64,000 nt of DNA, from NCBI RefSeq assembly GCF_026340975.1, contig NZ_JAPEOS010000002.1, positions 1,072,501 through 1,136,500 of the forward strand. The letters run 5' to 3'. Numbering within the stretch: position 1 is the stretch's first letter; the number at the start of each line of letters is the position of its first letter. The notes beneath the pieces are model-generated. The model searched no databases and had not been told where the DNA came from. It worked only from the letters and a program-made list of their open reading frames with translations. The position numbers were made by a program, and so were the translations under genes. Source of the DNA: Streptomyces sp. NBC_01214 (GTDB lineage Bacteria; Actinomycetota; Actinomycetes; Streptomycetales; Streptomycetaceae). Below are positions 16,983 through 25,601 of this stretch, piece after piece.

Positions 16983-17522
16983 ATGGCCGACGCGTACTAC
17001 GTCTGGCGGCTCGCCGAGGCCGCCCAGCAGATCGACCTCCTGGCGGGTTTCCTCGCGACCCGGCACGCACCGGGCCCGGACCACCTCGCGGAACCGGCGC
17101 AGTGCGCCGGGGCCGGGCGCGCGGCCGTCGCCGCCGGGCGCCTGGAGGAGGCCCTGGACCGGATCGACGAGCTGCGCGAGCACGCCGCTCCCTGGGCCGG
17201 GCACCCGCACCATCCGGGCGAACCGGGCGCCGCCGAGCACGACGCGCGGGTCTGGGATTACGCGAAGGACATGCTGCGCGCGGAGCACGGGCCGGGGCAG
17301 GTGCCCCTGGCCGCGACCCGCGACCTCCTCCAGCGGCTCCGCCTCCTGCAACGGGAGATCTGCGCGCTGCCGCAGGCGGACGCGCAGGCCAGGGCGGATG
17401 CGCACTACCTCGCGGGCCGCGGCGCCATGGCCGTCGAACTCGGCCGGCCGGGCGCCGCCCGCAGGGAGCTGCGGCGGCTGCGCGCACTGGCCGGGAAGTA
17501 CGCCGTGGCCGACGGCGCGTGA
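16983..17522 (+). CDS. Hypothetical helical protein
   Basis: A 179-residue soluble protein, strongly alpha-helical by composition (Ala, Arg, Leu, Glu), beginning MADAYYVWRLAEAAQQIDLL. No known motif is visible. The ATG at 16983 is preceded by GGGGGAG. It is divergent from the adenosyltransferase gene and 156 bp upstream of the hydroxybutyryl-CoA dehydrogenase gene. I cannot assign a function. Confidence 0.65.
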   Translation: MADAYYVWRLAEAAQQIDLLAGFLATRHAPGPDHLAEPAQCAGAGRAAVAAGRLEEALDRIDELREHAAPWAGHPHHPGEPGAAEHDARVWDYAKDMLRAEHGPGQVPLAATRDLLQRLRLLQREICALPQADAQARADAHYLAGRGAMAVELGRPGAARRELRRLRALAGKYAVADGA

Positions 17523-17580
17523 ACTGGACGGCCGGGCAGGGCTGCTGGGCCGTACTGGTGTGATGTCCGTCATCTGAGAC

Positions 17581-17629
17581 GTGACGCGTGTTACTTCACG
17601 GTCACACCGCACCGCCCGGGCGCTAGTCT
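17581..17629 (+). promoter_or_regulatory. Promoter/operator before the 3-hydroxybutyryl-CoA dehydrogenase gene
   Basis: GTCACA at 17601-17606 and TAGTCT at 17624-17629 are spaced 17 bp and could be -35 and -10. An imperfect inverted repeat GTGAC-CGTG ... CACG-GTCAC (17581-17605) overlaps the -35, as a repressor site would. Confidence 0.4.
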
Positions 17630-17678
17630 CCGCCGGAGTGACTACGTGACTGTGCCGTAGGGAAACGAGGGGTGTGTA

Positions 17679-18527
17679 GTGGCTGGGAAGCTCGCCGTCA
17701 TCGGTGCCGGACTCATGGGTTCAGGAATCGCGCAGGTCTCCGCTCAGGCGGGTTGGGACGTCGTGCTCCGTGACGTCACCGAAGCCGCGCTGACCCGTGG
17801 CACGGACGGAATCAAGGCCTCCTACGACAAGTTCGTCTCCAAGGGGAAGCTGACGGCCGAGGACGCCGAGGCGGCGCTCGCGCGCATCACCACCACCACG
17901 GACCTCGACGCGGTCGCCGACGTCGACATCGTGGTGGAGGCGGCCTTCGAGAAGATCGAGATCAAGCACGAGATCTTCCGCGCCCTGGACAAGATCGTCC
18001 GCGAGGACGCGATCCTCGCCTCCAACACCTCCGCCATCCCGATCACGAAGATCGCGGCCGTGACGGAGCGTCCGGAGCGGGTCGTCGGCGCCCACTTCTT
18101 CTCGCCCGTCCCGATGATGCAGCTGTGCGAGCTCGTGCGCGGCTACAAGACGAGCGACGAAACCCTCGCCACCACCCGCGCGTTCGCCGAGTCCGTCGGC
18201 AAGACCTGCATCGTCGTCAACCGCGACGTCGCCGGCTTCGTGACGACCCGTCTGATCTCCGCGCTGGTCGTCGAGGCCGCCAAGCTGTACGAGTCGGGCG
18301 TGGCCTCCGCCGAGGACATCGACATCGCCTGCAAGCTCGGCTTCGGTCACGCGATGGGCCCCCTGGCCACCGCCGACCTCACCGGCGTCGACATCCTGCT
18401 GCACGCCACCAGCAACATCTACACCGAGTCCCAGGACGAGAAGTTCGCCCCGCCGGAGCTCATGCGCCGGATGGTGGACGCCGGGGACTTCGGCCGCAAG
18501 AGCGGCCAGGGCTTCTACAAGCACTGA
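17679..18527 (+). CDS. 3-Hydroxybutyryl-CoA dehydrogenase
   Basis: A 282-residue NAD(P)-dependent dehydrogenase interconverting 3-hydroxyacyl-CoA and acetoacyl-CoA. The Rossmann motif VIGAGLMGSGIAQ (residues 7-19) and the catalytic segment VGAHFFSPVPMMQLCELV are canonical, and the length is normal for the family. It starts with GTG at 17679 after a GAGGGG site. It fits the acyl-CoA metabolism carried by several genes of this window. It is monocistronic by spacing. Confidence 0.92.
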   Translation: MAGKLAVIGAGLMGSGIAQVSAQAGWDVVLRDVTEAALTRGTDGIKASYDKFVSKGKLTAEDAEAALARITTTTDLDAVADVDIVVEAAFEKIEIKHEIFRALDKIVREDAILASNTSAIPITKIAAVTERPERVVGAHFFSPVPMMQLCELVRGYKTSDETLATTRAFAESVGKTCIVVNRDVAGFVTTRLISALVVEAAKLYESGVASAEDIDIACKLGFGHAMGPLATADLTGVDILLHATSNIYTESQDEKFAPPELMRRMVDAGDFGRKSGQGFYKH

Positions 18528-18701
18528 GGACTGGCCCGCCACGGAGCATCACCGTTCGAATGCCTTCACCCGTCAGGGTGGTTTAGGTATCGGTTCGCTC
18601 ACGGTCGGCAACTTCCCTGCCCGCGCGGCAGTCAGTTGCAGTGAGAGTTGCCGACCACGGACCAGTCGGACCATACGTACGCAGTACCGCCGGGAGTACA
18701 C

Positions 18702-19025
18702 ATGCACATCAGGGGCGACCACGCCGAACTCGCTGTCGGGGGCCGCCTCGACGTGCGCAGCGCGGCGGACGCCCGTACGGCCCTCCACTCCGCCCTCGAC
18801 GACGGCCAGGGCGATCTCGTCCTCGACCTCACCGGGCTCGACTCCTGGGACGCGACCGGCCTCGGCGTGATCATGGGAGCGCACCGCCGGGCCGGCCGGA
18901 CCGGCCGGCGCCTGGTCCTGCGCGGCGTGCCGCCGCAGATGCAGCGGCTGCTCGTCGCGACCCGGCTGCACCGGATCCTCGCGATCGAAGGCGGCCTGGA
19001 AGCCGAGTCCCTGCCCCGCGTCTGA
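18702..19025 (+). CDS. STAS-domain anti-sigma factor antagonist
   Basis: A 107-residue single STAS domain, related to SpoIIAA and RsbV, which bind anti-sigma kinases. The switch segment reads LDSWDATGLGVIMGA; the residue matching the phosphorylated Ser58 of SpoIIAA is Thr in DATG, so phosphorylation remains possible. The ATG at 18702 has GGGAG upstream; an in-frame TTG at 18648 would add 18 unrelated residues. No kinase gene is adjacent, so its partner is elsewhere. The next gene encodes a large NTPase. Confidence 0.82.
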   Translation: MHIRGDHAELAVGGRLDVRSAADARTALHSALDDGQGDLVLDLTGLDSWDATGLGVIMGAHRRAGRTGRRLVLRGVPPQMQRLLVATRLHRILAIEGGLEAESLPRV

Positions 19026-19219
19026 CCGGCAGGCCGCTGACCTCCGCATTTTTCCTGCGGAAACGTAACGGTCCGGTGGTGATCGCACCCCTGCGGTTTC
19101 CCGCACGACCGGCCACGGTCTAGGGTTCGGGCGGAAACCGGACCGGTGGCGACAGCGGGTGCGCGAAGGCCGGGCGGTACGACGGCGAGGCGCGCGGCCC
19201 GCGATCGGGGGACTGGGTC

Positions 19220-21739
19220 ATGGACCGTACACACGGGCAGACCGAACGGCACGAGCAGCCCACGGGCGGCTCCGCGCCCACGGCGCCCACCGCCGCCGCG
19301 ACGCCCGCGGCGGCCGGGCCCGCACGGGTCGTCAGCCTGACCGCGGGCGGGTTCGCACTGACCGTCAACCCGGTCGACGGCAGCGAGATCGAACCGCTGC
19401 GCCCCGGCACCGAGCCGGCCCGACCCGCCAAGCGCGCCGCGGCCGACCGTGCCGCCCGCGCCGCCGCAGCACGGCCGCCCGTACTGCCGGGCCCCGCCGC
19501 CCCCGCCCGCCCGCTGCTGGAGCGCGAGGAGGAGCGCGAGCGGCTGGTGCGGCTGCTGGGCCGGGGCCGGTCCGTACGCCTGACCGGGCCCTCGGGATCC
19601 GGCCGCAGCGCACTGCTCGACGCGGTCGCCGACCGGTGCGAGGGCCTCGCGCCCGACGGCGTCGTACGGCTCAGCGGATACGGGCAGCAGCAGCCCGGGG
19701 AACTGCTCCACGCCCTCTACGCGGCCGTGTACGAGGCCGACCAGCAGCGCCCCGGACGGGCCGAGCTCCTGGCCCGCGTGCGGGAGATAGGCGCCGTCGT
19801 CCTCCTGGACGACCTGGAGATGGGCGGGAGCGCCCTCGACGAGCTCATGCGCGCCACCCCCGAATGCGCCTACCTGCTGGCCGCGACCCCCGACACCCGG
19901 GCCCCCTCCGACGAATCGCACGTCGAGGAGGTCTTCCTCGGCGGACTGGGCAAAGCCGACTGCCTGGAACTGCTGGAAGCGGGCGTCGGACGAGCGCTGA
20001 CGGACGAGGAGACCGCCTGGGCGGGGGACCTGCGCTTCGCCTCCGAGGGGCTGCCCCTGCGCTTCGTACAGGCCGCCGCGCTGCTGCGGCAGCGGGACGA
20101 GCTCAACCACCACGCCGAGGACGACGAGGAGGAGGAGCCCGGCGTCTTCGAGGAGCGCCCGCGCGACGCCGTGCACGTACCGCTGCCGACCCTCGCCGAG
20201 GGCGCCGCCCCGGCGGAGCTGCTGGCCTCGCGGGTCAGCGAGTCGGCGCGCGCGGCCCTGCGGATCGCGTGCGCGCTCGGCGGCGAACTCCCGCACCACG
20301 CGCACCTGCCCGCGCTCGTGGGGGACACCCACGCCGACACGGCGGTGGCGGAGCTGCTGGCCTGCGGGCTGCTGACGCCCGTCGGGACGCGGTACCGGCT
20401 GGCGCCGGGCGTCGCGCGAGCGCTGGAGGAGGTCGGCTACGGGGACACCGCCTCGGAGGAGGCCCGTACGGCCGCCCGGCACTACGCCTGGTGGACCGGG
20501 CACGCCTCGGTGGTCCCGGAGCGGGTCGCCGCGGAGGCGGACGCGGTGCTGGCGGCGCTGGCCGGCGCGGACGTGGTCGCGGCGGTGCTGCTGGCGCGCA
20601 CGGCGGCTCCGGCGCTCGCGGCCTCGCTGCACTGGGAGGCCTGGGAGCGGGTGCTGCGCTCGGGAGCGGAGGCCGCGCGCAAGGCCGGAGAGGTCGCCGA
20701 GCAGGCGTACTTCCACCACGAGCTCGGGGTGCTGGCCCTGTGCGAGGAACGCCTGGACCGGGCGCGGGCCGAGCTGGAGACCTCGATCGGGCTGCGGGGC
20801 GCCCTGGCCGACAAGCGGGGCACGGTCGCGGGGCGGCGGGCGCTGGCGCTCGTCGTCGACGGGGAGACGGCAGGGGCGGCCGCGTCGCCCCCGCTGCGAC
20901 TGGAGGCGCCGTCAGGTGTTGCCGCGGCCGGGGAGGCCGTGACGGTGGCCACGCCGGCCGCGGCGGCGCCCAAGGCCGCCCCCCTGGCCAAGGCGGCCCC
21001 CCTGGCCAAGGCCGCCCCCGTGGCCAAGGCGGCCCCCGTGGCCTCCGAGGCGCCCACGACCAAGGTGGCCCCCGTGGCTCCCGGGGCCCGGGTCGCCCCT
21101 GTCGTTCCGGTGTCCGCCGAGGCGGTGACCCGGATGACCCCCGTCGTTCCGGTGACCGGCCGCTCGGACGCGCCCACGACGCTGTCCGAGGTCTTCGAGG
21201 ACGCCTTCCCGCTGAATCCGAAGCCCGCCCCGCCCGCCGCGCCCCGGCCCGCCACCACACCGGCCCCGGCCCCCGGCCGTCGCCCCGGCGGTCGCCGGCT
21301 CGTGCTGCTGGCCGGCGCGGGCGCGCTGGCCGTGGTGGCGCTGGGTACGGTCGTGAGCCTCGCGCTGAGCTCCTCGGACAGCGCGCCGCCGGAGCAGGGA
21401 CCGGCGGTGTCCTCCACCCCCGCGGTCACGGAGTCCGCCACGACCACGGTCAACAGCGGGATCGATCCTGCACCAGAGCCGCCCGTATCGGCCCCACCGG
21501 TGGAGACCTCCGCGCCCGGGCAGAGCGCCGCCCCGACCCCGGGCCGCAGCCCCGCCCGGACCCCGTCGCGCCGCCCGTCCCCGACGCCGCCGAAGTCCCC
21601 GTCGACGACGCCCGTTTCGCCCGCGCCGACCACCGCGGACCCCTCGCCCACCCCGACGGTGACCGGCGAGCCCACGCCGACGACGACCACCACCCAGACG
21701 GGTACGACCACGTCCGTCTCACCGGTCACGGACCGGTGA
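19220..21739 (+). CDS. STAND-like NTPase with a membrane anchor and Pro/Thr-rich tail
   Basis: An 839-residue protein. Residues 1-95 are Ala/Pro-rich. A P-loop GPSGSGRS (123-130, with Arg for the usual Lys) and a Walker B-like VVLLDDLEM mark an AAA/STAND NTPase module; an acidic patch (DDEEEEP) follows near 300. Residues about 575-640 contain a Lys-Ala-Ala-Pro repeat region. One transmembrane helix (about 690-715) is followed by a Ser/Thr/Pro-rich, probably external, tail of about 120 residues. The orientation suggests a cytoplasmic switch tied to the envelope. ATG at 19220 follows GGGGGA. A function is not known to me. Confidence 0.72.
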   Translation: MDRTHGQTERHEQPTGGSAPTAPTAAATPAAAGPARVVSLTAGGFALTVNPVDGSEIEPLRPGTEPARPAKRAAADRAARAAAARPPVLPGPAAPARPLLEREEERERLVRLLGRGRSVRLTGPSGSGRSALLDAVADRCEGLAPDGVVRLSGYGQQQPGELLHALYAAVYEADQQRPGRAELLARVREIGAVVLLDDLEMGGSALDELMRATPECAYLLAATPDTRAPSDESHVEEVFLGGLGKADCLELLEAGVGRALTDEETAWAGDLRFASEGLPLRFVQAAALLRQRDELNHHAEDDEEEEPGVFEERPRDAVHVPLPTLAEGAAPAELLASRVSESARAALRIACALGGELPHHAHLPALVGDTHADTAVAELLACGLLTPVGTRYRLAPGVARALEEVGYGDTASEEARTAARHYAWWTGHASVVPERVAAEADAVLAALAGADVVAAVLLARTAAPALAASLHWEAWERVLRSGAEAARKAGEVAEQAYFHHELGVLALCEERLDRARAELETSIGLRGALADKRGTVAGRRALALVVDGETAGAAASPPLRLEAPSGVAAAGEAVTVATPAAAAPKAAPLAKAAPLAKAAPVAKAAPVASEAPTTKVAPVAPGARVAPVVPVSAEAVTRMTPVVPVTGRSDAPTTLSEVFEDAFPLNPKPAPPAAPRPATTPAPAPGRRPGGRRLVLLAGAGALAVVALGTVVSLALSSSDSAPPEQGPAVSSTPAVTESATTTVNSGIDPAPEPPVSAPPVETSAPGQSAAPTPGRSPARTPSRRPSPTPPKSPSTTPVSPAPTTADPSPTPTVTGEPTPTTTTTQTGTTTSVSPVTDR

Positions 21740-21742
21740 ACG

Positions 21743-21776
21743 ACGACGGCTCCGTCCCTCGGGACGGAGCCGTCGT
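21743..21776. terminator. Bidirectional terminator between the NTPase gene and nucS
   Basis: A perfect 16-bp stem, ACGACGGCTCCGTCCC (21743-21758) with its complement at 21761-21776, separated by only TC, in the 55-bp convergent gap. Confidence 0.85.
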
Positions 21777-21794
21777 GCGCGGAGCAGCGGGGGA

Positions 21795-22466
21795 TCAGAA
21801 CAGGCGGAGCTTGTCGTCCTCGATGCCGCGCAGCGCGTCGTAGTCCAGCACCACGCAGTCCATGCCGCGGTCCGTCGCCAGGACCTTCGCCTGCGGCTTG
21901 ATCTCCTGGGCCGCGAAGACGCCCCGGACCGGGGCCAGGTGCGGGTCGCGGTTGAGGAGTTCGAGGTAACGGGTCAGCTGCTCGACACCGTCGATCTCGC
22001 CGCGGCGCTTGATCTCCACGGCCACCGTCGCGCCCGAGGCGTCCCGGCACAGGATGTCCACCGGGCCGATCGCCGTCATGTACTCGCGCCGGATGAGCGT
22101 GTAGCCCTCGCCCAGCGTTTCGATGCGGTCCGCGAGGAGTTCCTGGAGGTGTGCCTCGACGCCGTCCTTGATGAGACCCGGGTCGGTGCCGAGCTCGTGG
22201 GAGGAGTCGTGGAGGACTTCCTCCATGGTGATGATGAGCTTCTCGCCCGCCTTGTTGATGACCGTCCAGATGTTGGTGTCATCGCCGCTCCCCTCCTTGA
22301 GGGTGCACGGCGGCGACATCCAGTTGAGCGGTTTGTACGCTCGGTCGTCCGCGTGGATCGAGACACTGCCGTCGGCCTTCACGAGGATCAGACGGGGTGC
22401 CGAGGGCAGATGGGCGGTGAGCCGGCCCGCGTAGTCGACGGAGCAGCGGGCAATGACGAGACGCAT
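21795..22466 (-). CDS. nucS: Mismatch-specific endonuclease NucS
   Basis: A 223-residue endonuclease of the NucS/EndoMS family, which cuts both strands at mismatches and replaces MutS/MutL repair in actinobacteria. The C-terminal nuclease motif is visible: GPVDILCRD followed by VAVEIKRRG (the D...ExK active site). The last residues DKLRLF match the beta-clamp-binding tail described for the family. ATG at 22466 (MRLVIARCSVDYAGRL) is the family start; a TAGCGT hexamer 8 nt upstream and the absence of a ribosome-binding site suggest a leaderless mRNA. Confidence 0.93.
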   Translation of the reverse strand: MRLVIARCSVDYAGRLTAHLPSAPRLILVKADGSVSIHADDRAYKPLNWMSPPCTLKEGSGDDTNIWTVINKAGEKLIITMEEVLHDSSHELGTDPGLIKDGVEAHLQELLADRIETLGEGYTLIRREYMTAIGPVDILCRDASGATVAVEIKRRGEIDGVEQLTRYLELLNRDPHLAPVRGVFAAQEIKPQAKVLATDRGMDCVVLDYDALRGIEDDKLRLF

Positions 22467-22474
22467 GGTCGGCA

Positions 22475-22480
22475 ACGCTA
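22475..22480 (-). promoter_or_regulatory. Putative -10 of a leaderless nucS transcript
   Basis: TAGCGT on the minus strand lies 8 nt before the nucS ATG, with no Shine-Dalgarno sequence between them. Confidence 0.4.
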
Positions 22481-22686
22481 CTCGACGAGAAGGCCTTCAC
22501 GCGATTCGCCCCTGAAAGCCCCGTTCGCCGATGGCGCGTTGTATGCGCATTCTCCTGGTGCGTCACCGATGGGACGCCTACCGTGGTGAGCGGGAGGTTG
22601 TCGAGCGTGCACGCTGCGTCGCGACCTCCTTCCCTGCCCGTAAGACTCCGGCAACCCAAACAGCCGGGGTCGCGAGAGGAGAACCC

Positions 22687-23079
22687 ATGTCGCTCGACGT
22701 CTCACCGGCCCTACTCGAACAGGCCGAGCGAGGCGAGGTCGACGAAGCCGCTTTCGTCGACTGCGTCCGGACCTCCCTGCCCTTCGCCTGGGAGATGATC
22801 AGCTCGCTGGTGGCTCAGCTGAAGGTGGACGGCGGAGAGTTCGCCGACAACCAGACGCCGCCGCCGGACGAGCAGGCGCGGGGGCAGCTGCTGCGCGCCC
22901 TCGCGAGTGACGCGATACGCGGTGCGCTGCAGCGGCACTTCGGAGTGCGCCTGGCATTCCAGAACTGTCACCGGGTGGCGGTGTTCCCGCTGGATCCCTC
23001 GGTGGACGACCGGCTGGCCAAGTTCACTTCGATCCGCGGTCAGCTGCTCAACCAGTCGCCCGAGCTGCGCGACTGCTAG
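22687..23079 (+). CDS. Conserved hypothetical actinobacterial protein
   Basis: A 130-residue soluble protein starting MSLDVSPALLEQAERGEVDE, with an SCP-like alternation of helices and the segment RLAFQNCHRVAVFPLDPSVDDRL. No catalytic motif is recognised. The ATG at 22687 follows a strong GAGAGGAGAA site; the in-frame sequence upstream is non-coding in character. It is divergent from nucS, an arrangement I recall as conserved in Streptomyces, which hints at shared regulation but does not prove it. Confidence 0.72.
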   Translation: MSLDVSPALLEQAERGEVDEAAFVDCVRTSLPFAWEMISSLVAQLKVDGGEFADNQTPPPDEQARGQLLRALASDAIRGALQRHFGVRLAFQNCHRVAVFPLDPSVDDRLAKFTSIRGQLLNQSPELRDC

Positions 23080-23108
23080 GCCCTGCGGGCCGTGTCCAGG
23101 CCGCCTCT

Positions 23109-23139
23109 TTCGGATCATGCCGCCCGGGCGTGATCCGAA
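23109..23139. terminator. Convergent terminator
   Basis: TTCGGATCATGCC (23109-23121), loop GCCCG, GGCGTGATCCGAA (23127-23139): a 13-bp stem with one wobble pair, between the conserved hypothetical gene and the flavin oxidoreductase gene. Confidence 0.75.
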
Positions 23140-23168
23140 GGAAACGGCCCAGACGGGGCCGGTAGCTC

Positions 23169-24200
23169 TCAGCCGAGGCGGGGAAGGACTTCGACGCCGA
23201 GCCGGCGTACGTTCTCCTCCGTCGCGGCAAGATCGCCCGAGCCCTCCGTCAGGAGGGCGAAGCGCGTGATGCCCGTCCGTGCCGACGTGGCCGCCAGCCG
23301 GTCCGCCGCCACCTGCGGGGTGCCCACCGGGTGCAGGTCGCACAGCAGTTCCGTGTAGGCGACCGGATCCCGCATCGCGCGCGCCCGACCGTCCACCGTC
23401 ACATGCGCGTCGAGGCCCTGCTTGAGCCAGCCCGGCATCGCCTTCAGCAGGGTCTCGCGCGCGTCCGCCGTACGGTCCGCGATCTGGCAGACCCCGGCGG
23501 AGACGTGCCCCGCGTCAGCGACGCGCTCGCGCGAGTGGCCCGCCGCCAGCGCCGTGCTGCGCCACAGTGCGACCATCTCGGCCTTGGTGTCGTCCCCGCA
23601 GTGCATTCCGAGGAGCATCGGCAGTCCGCGCTCCGCGGCCATCCGCACCGACGCCGGCGAGGTGCAGGCCACGATGACCTCGGGCCCCGCCGCGTCGCCG
23701 TCCAGGGCCTCCGAGGGCCGCGGTACGACGGCCACCTCGCGGAACCCGTACCGCTCGCCGGCGGCGCCCACCCGCGCCTCCGTCAGCCAGCGCCGCAGCA
23801 GGTCCAGGGCCTCCGGGAAGCCGTTCTCGTAACGGTCCAGGCCGCCCCCGAAGACCTCCAGGTCGACCCACGGTCCACCGCGGCCCACCCCGAGGGTGAA
23901 CCGGCCGCCCGAGGTCATGTGCAGCAGGGCCGCCTGCTCCCCGAGCGCCACCGGGTGCGTGCTCGGCAGCACGCTCACCGCCGTGCCCACCCGCAGCCGT
24001 CGGGTCCGGCCCAGCAGCAGGGCCGCCAGGGTCACCGCCGAGGGGCAGACCCCGTACGGGACGAAGTGGTGCTCGGCGAGCCAGACCGAGTCGAGCCCGG
24101 CCTCCTCGGCCACCTCGGCGGTCCGCACCGCCCGGTGCAGTGCCTCTCCCTGTCCCTGGCCCGGGAACTGGGCCGCCAGTACAAACGCTCCTACGCGCAT
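23169..24200 (-). CDS. Luciferase-like (LLM) flavin-dependent oxidoreductase
   Basis: A 343-residue protein of the bacterial luciferase-like monooxygenase superfamily (TIM barrel, FMN or F420). Features are EEAGLDSVWLAEHHFVPYG near residues 33-51, LGTAVSVLPSTHPV, and GRFTLGVGRGGPW, the flavin-phosphate loop. The start ATG at 24200 has GAGGAGGA 10 nt upstream. The natural substrate cannot be inferred; there is no biosynthetic cluster around it. The gene to its right is divergent. Confidence 0.85.
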   Translation of the reverse strand: MRVGAFVLAAQFPGQGQGEALHRAVRTAEVAEEAGLDSVWLAEHHFVPYGVCPSAVTLAALLLGRTRRLRVGTAVSVLPSTHPVALGEQAALLHMTSGGRFTLGVGRGGPWVDLEVFGGGLDRYENGFPEALDLLRRWLTEARVGAAGERYGFREVAVVPRPSEALDGDAAGPEVIVACTSPASVRMAAERGLPMLLGMHCGDDTKAEMVALWRSTALAAGHSRERVADAGHVSAGVCQIADRTADARETLLKAMPGWLKQGLDAHVTVDGRARAMRDPVAYTELLCDLHPVGTPQVAADRLAATSARTGITRFALLTEGSGDLAATEENVRRLGVEVLPRLG

Positions 24201-24429
24201 CGCCTTTATCCTCCTCGCGGCTGACGCGGCCTCCCCCAGGTGGACCGGTTCTTCCTATGGCAACAACGTCTGACACGTGCCAAAGGCACGGGCTGACACG
24301 AAAGTTATTGGGATTGTCGGGCCATTCCTCTTCGCGCGGCCGGCTTCCCCAGCAACCCTGCGGGTACCCGGCCTCGCTGCGCGTAGTCTGGGAGAAAGTC
24401 ACTGCCGTCCGCCCATCCGTGAGGTATAC

Positions 24430-24756
24430 GTGTCACCGCGCAACAACCGTCCCAGGGGCGGCGAGACCCCGGACGAACGCCCCAGCACCGGCCTCGACCG
24501 CTACGGGCTGGAGCGCACGGAGGAGTACCAGGGCGAGGACTGGAAGGTCCGGCACGTGGCCGGCGCGAGCGCGGCGGGCAAGCGCTACCGCTGCCCCGGC
24601 TGCGACCAGGAGATCCCCTCCGGCACCCCGCACCTGGTGGCCTGGCCCGAGTACGGCGGCGTGGACGACCGCCGGCACTGGCACAAGGCCTGCTGGAACG
24701 CGAAGGACCGCCGCACCTCGAAGGTGCAGCGGTCCCGCAACGCGCCGCGGTACTGA
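24430..24756 (+). CDS. Small putative zinc-binding protein
   Basis: A 108-residue basic protein. The C-terminal half contains CPGC (near residues 59-62) and a later HWHKACW, a CxxC...HxxxC set that suggests a single zinc site, and ends in a basic stretch (KDRRTSKVQRSRNAPRY) fit for nucleic-acid contact. The GTG at 24430 follows GAGG; the in-frame region upstream shows no coding character. Related Streptomyces proteins are often loosely labelled ATP/GTP-binding, which nothing here supports. Only 8 bp separate its end from the convergent ABC permease gene. Confidence 0.68.
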   Translation: MSPRNNRPRGGETPDERPSTGLDRYGLERTEEYQGEDWKVRHVAGASAAGKRYRCPGCDQEIPSGTPHLVAWPEYGGVDDRRHWHKACWNAKDRRTSKVQRSRNAPRY

Positions 24757-24764
24757 CGCCCGGC

Positions 24765-25601
24765 CTAGACGTCCCGGCGGCCGACGAACACGTACGAGGC
24801 GGCCACCGCGCTGCCGGTGACCAGCACGATGAGCGTCACGTGCGCGAGGCTGCTCGGATCCGGGCCCAGGTCGCCGCCGCCGGGCAGGCCGAACAGCGTC
24901 ATCAGCGCCACCGGCACGTTGTGCTGCAGGATCATCCGGCCGGTGGGCGCGACGGCCTCCCAGACGGAGAGCATGGCCCCTATCACCGGCGGCAGCGTGA
25001 CCAGGCCCAGCATCACGGCGATCCCCCCGGCGGAGTGCCGCACGAGCGCGCCGATGGCGAGCGCGAGCACGCCGAGCAGGGTGACGTAGCCGCAGCCGAG
25101 CAGCGCCCCGAACCACTCGCTGGCCGCGTGCGGGCCGGAGGCGGTGCCGCCGCGCACGACCGCCGCGGTGATCCCGACCACGAAGACCGACAACGCGGTG
25201 GTGGCGAAGGCCGCCATGCTGAAGACGAGGTACTTCGCGGTGAGCACCCGGTACCGGTCCGGGGCCGCCGTGAACGTGGTCCGCACCAGCCCGGTGCCGT
25301 GCTCCGAGCTGATGGTCAGCACCCCGAGGACGATCACCGCGAGCTGGCCGACCAGCAGGCCGAAGAGGGCGGGCGTGGTGAAGTTGATCTCCGTGTAGTC
25401 CCCGTCCGCGGTCTCCGCGACGACGGTCAGGCCGACGCCGACCACGATCAGCACGAGCGAGCCCAGCGTCCACAGGGTGGAGCGGAGCGAGACCAGCTTG
25501 GTCCACTCCGAGGCCATGGCGTGCCCCAGGTGCGGCCGCGGCGTGGCGAGGGGGGAGCTGTAGCTCCCGGGCTGGTCCGCCGTCGTGGTCGTCGGGGTCA
25601 T
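24765..25601 (-). CDS. ABC-2 type exporter permease (unit B)
   Basis: A 278-residue integral membrane permease with six predicted helices, the first preceded by SEWTKLVSLRSTLWTLGS, the typical ABC-2 opening. It is translationally coupled to the upstream ATPase (ATGA overlap at 25598-25601). Related in sequence to the permease at 26878-27654 (both begin with SEWTK and have SSEHGTG/STEYSTG motifs), so the two transporter units are paralogous. The substrate is unknown; antibiotic or lipid export is typical of the class. Confidence 0.86.
   Translation of the reverse strand: MTPTTTTADQPGSYSSPLATPRPHLGHAMASEWTKLVSLRSTLWTLGSLVLIVVGVGLTVVAETADGDYTEINFTTPALFGLLVGQLAVIVLGVLTISSEHGTGLVRTTFTAAPDRYRVLTAKYLVFSMAAFATTALSVFVVGITAAVVRGGTASGPHAASEWFGALLGCGYVTLLGVLALAIGALVRHSAGGIAVMLGLVTLPPVIGAMLSVWEAVAPTGRMILQHNVPVALMTLFGLPGGGDLGPDPSSLAHVTLIVLVTGSAVAASYVFVGRRDV

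Noticed and set aside
15492..17612. A 706-codon minus-strand open frame spanning several genes
   Set aside because: It overlaps the membrane protein, adenosyltransferase and another gene in the wrong frame and has no family similarity; length alone is expected by chance at this G+C content.
19159..21843. An 894-codon alternative plus-strand frame over the NTPase gene
   Set aside because: It is an Arg/Gly/Ala-rich shadow of the 839-residue frame, which has a P-loop, a membrane helix and a ribosome-binding site.
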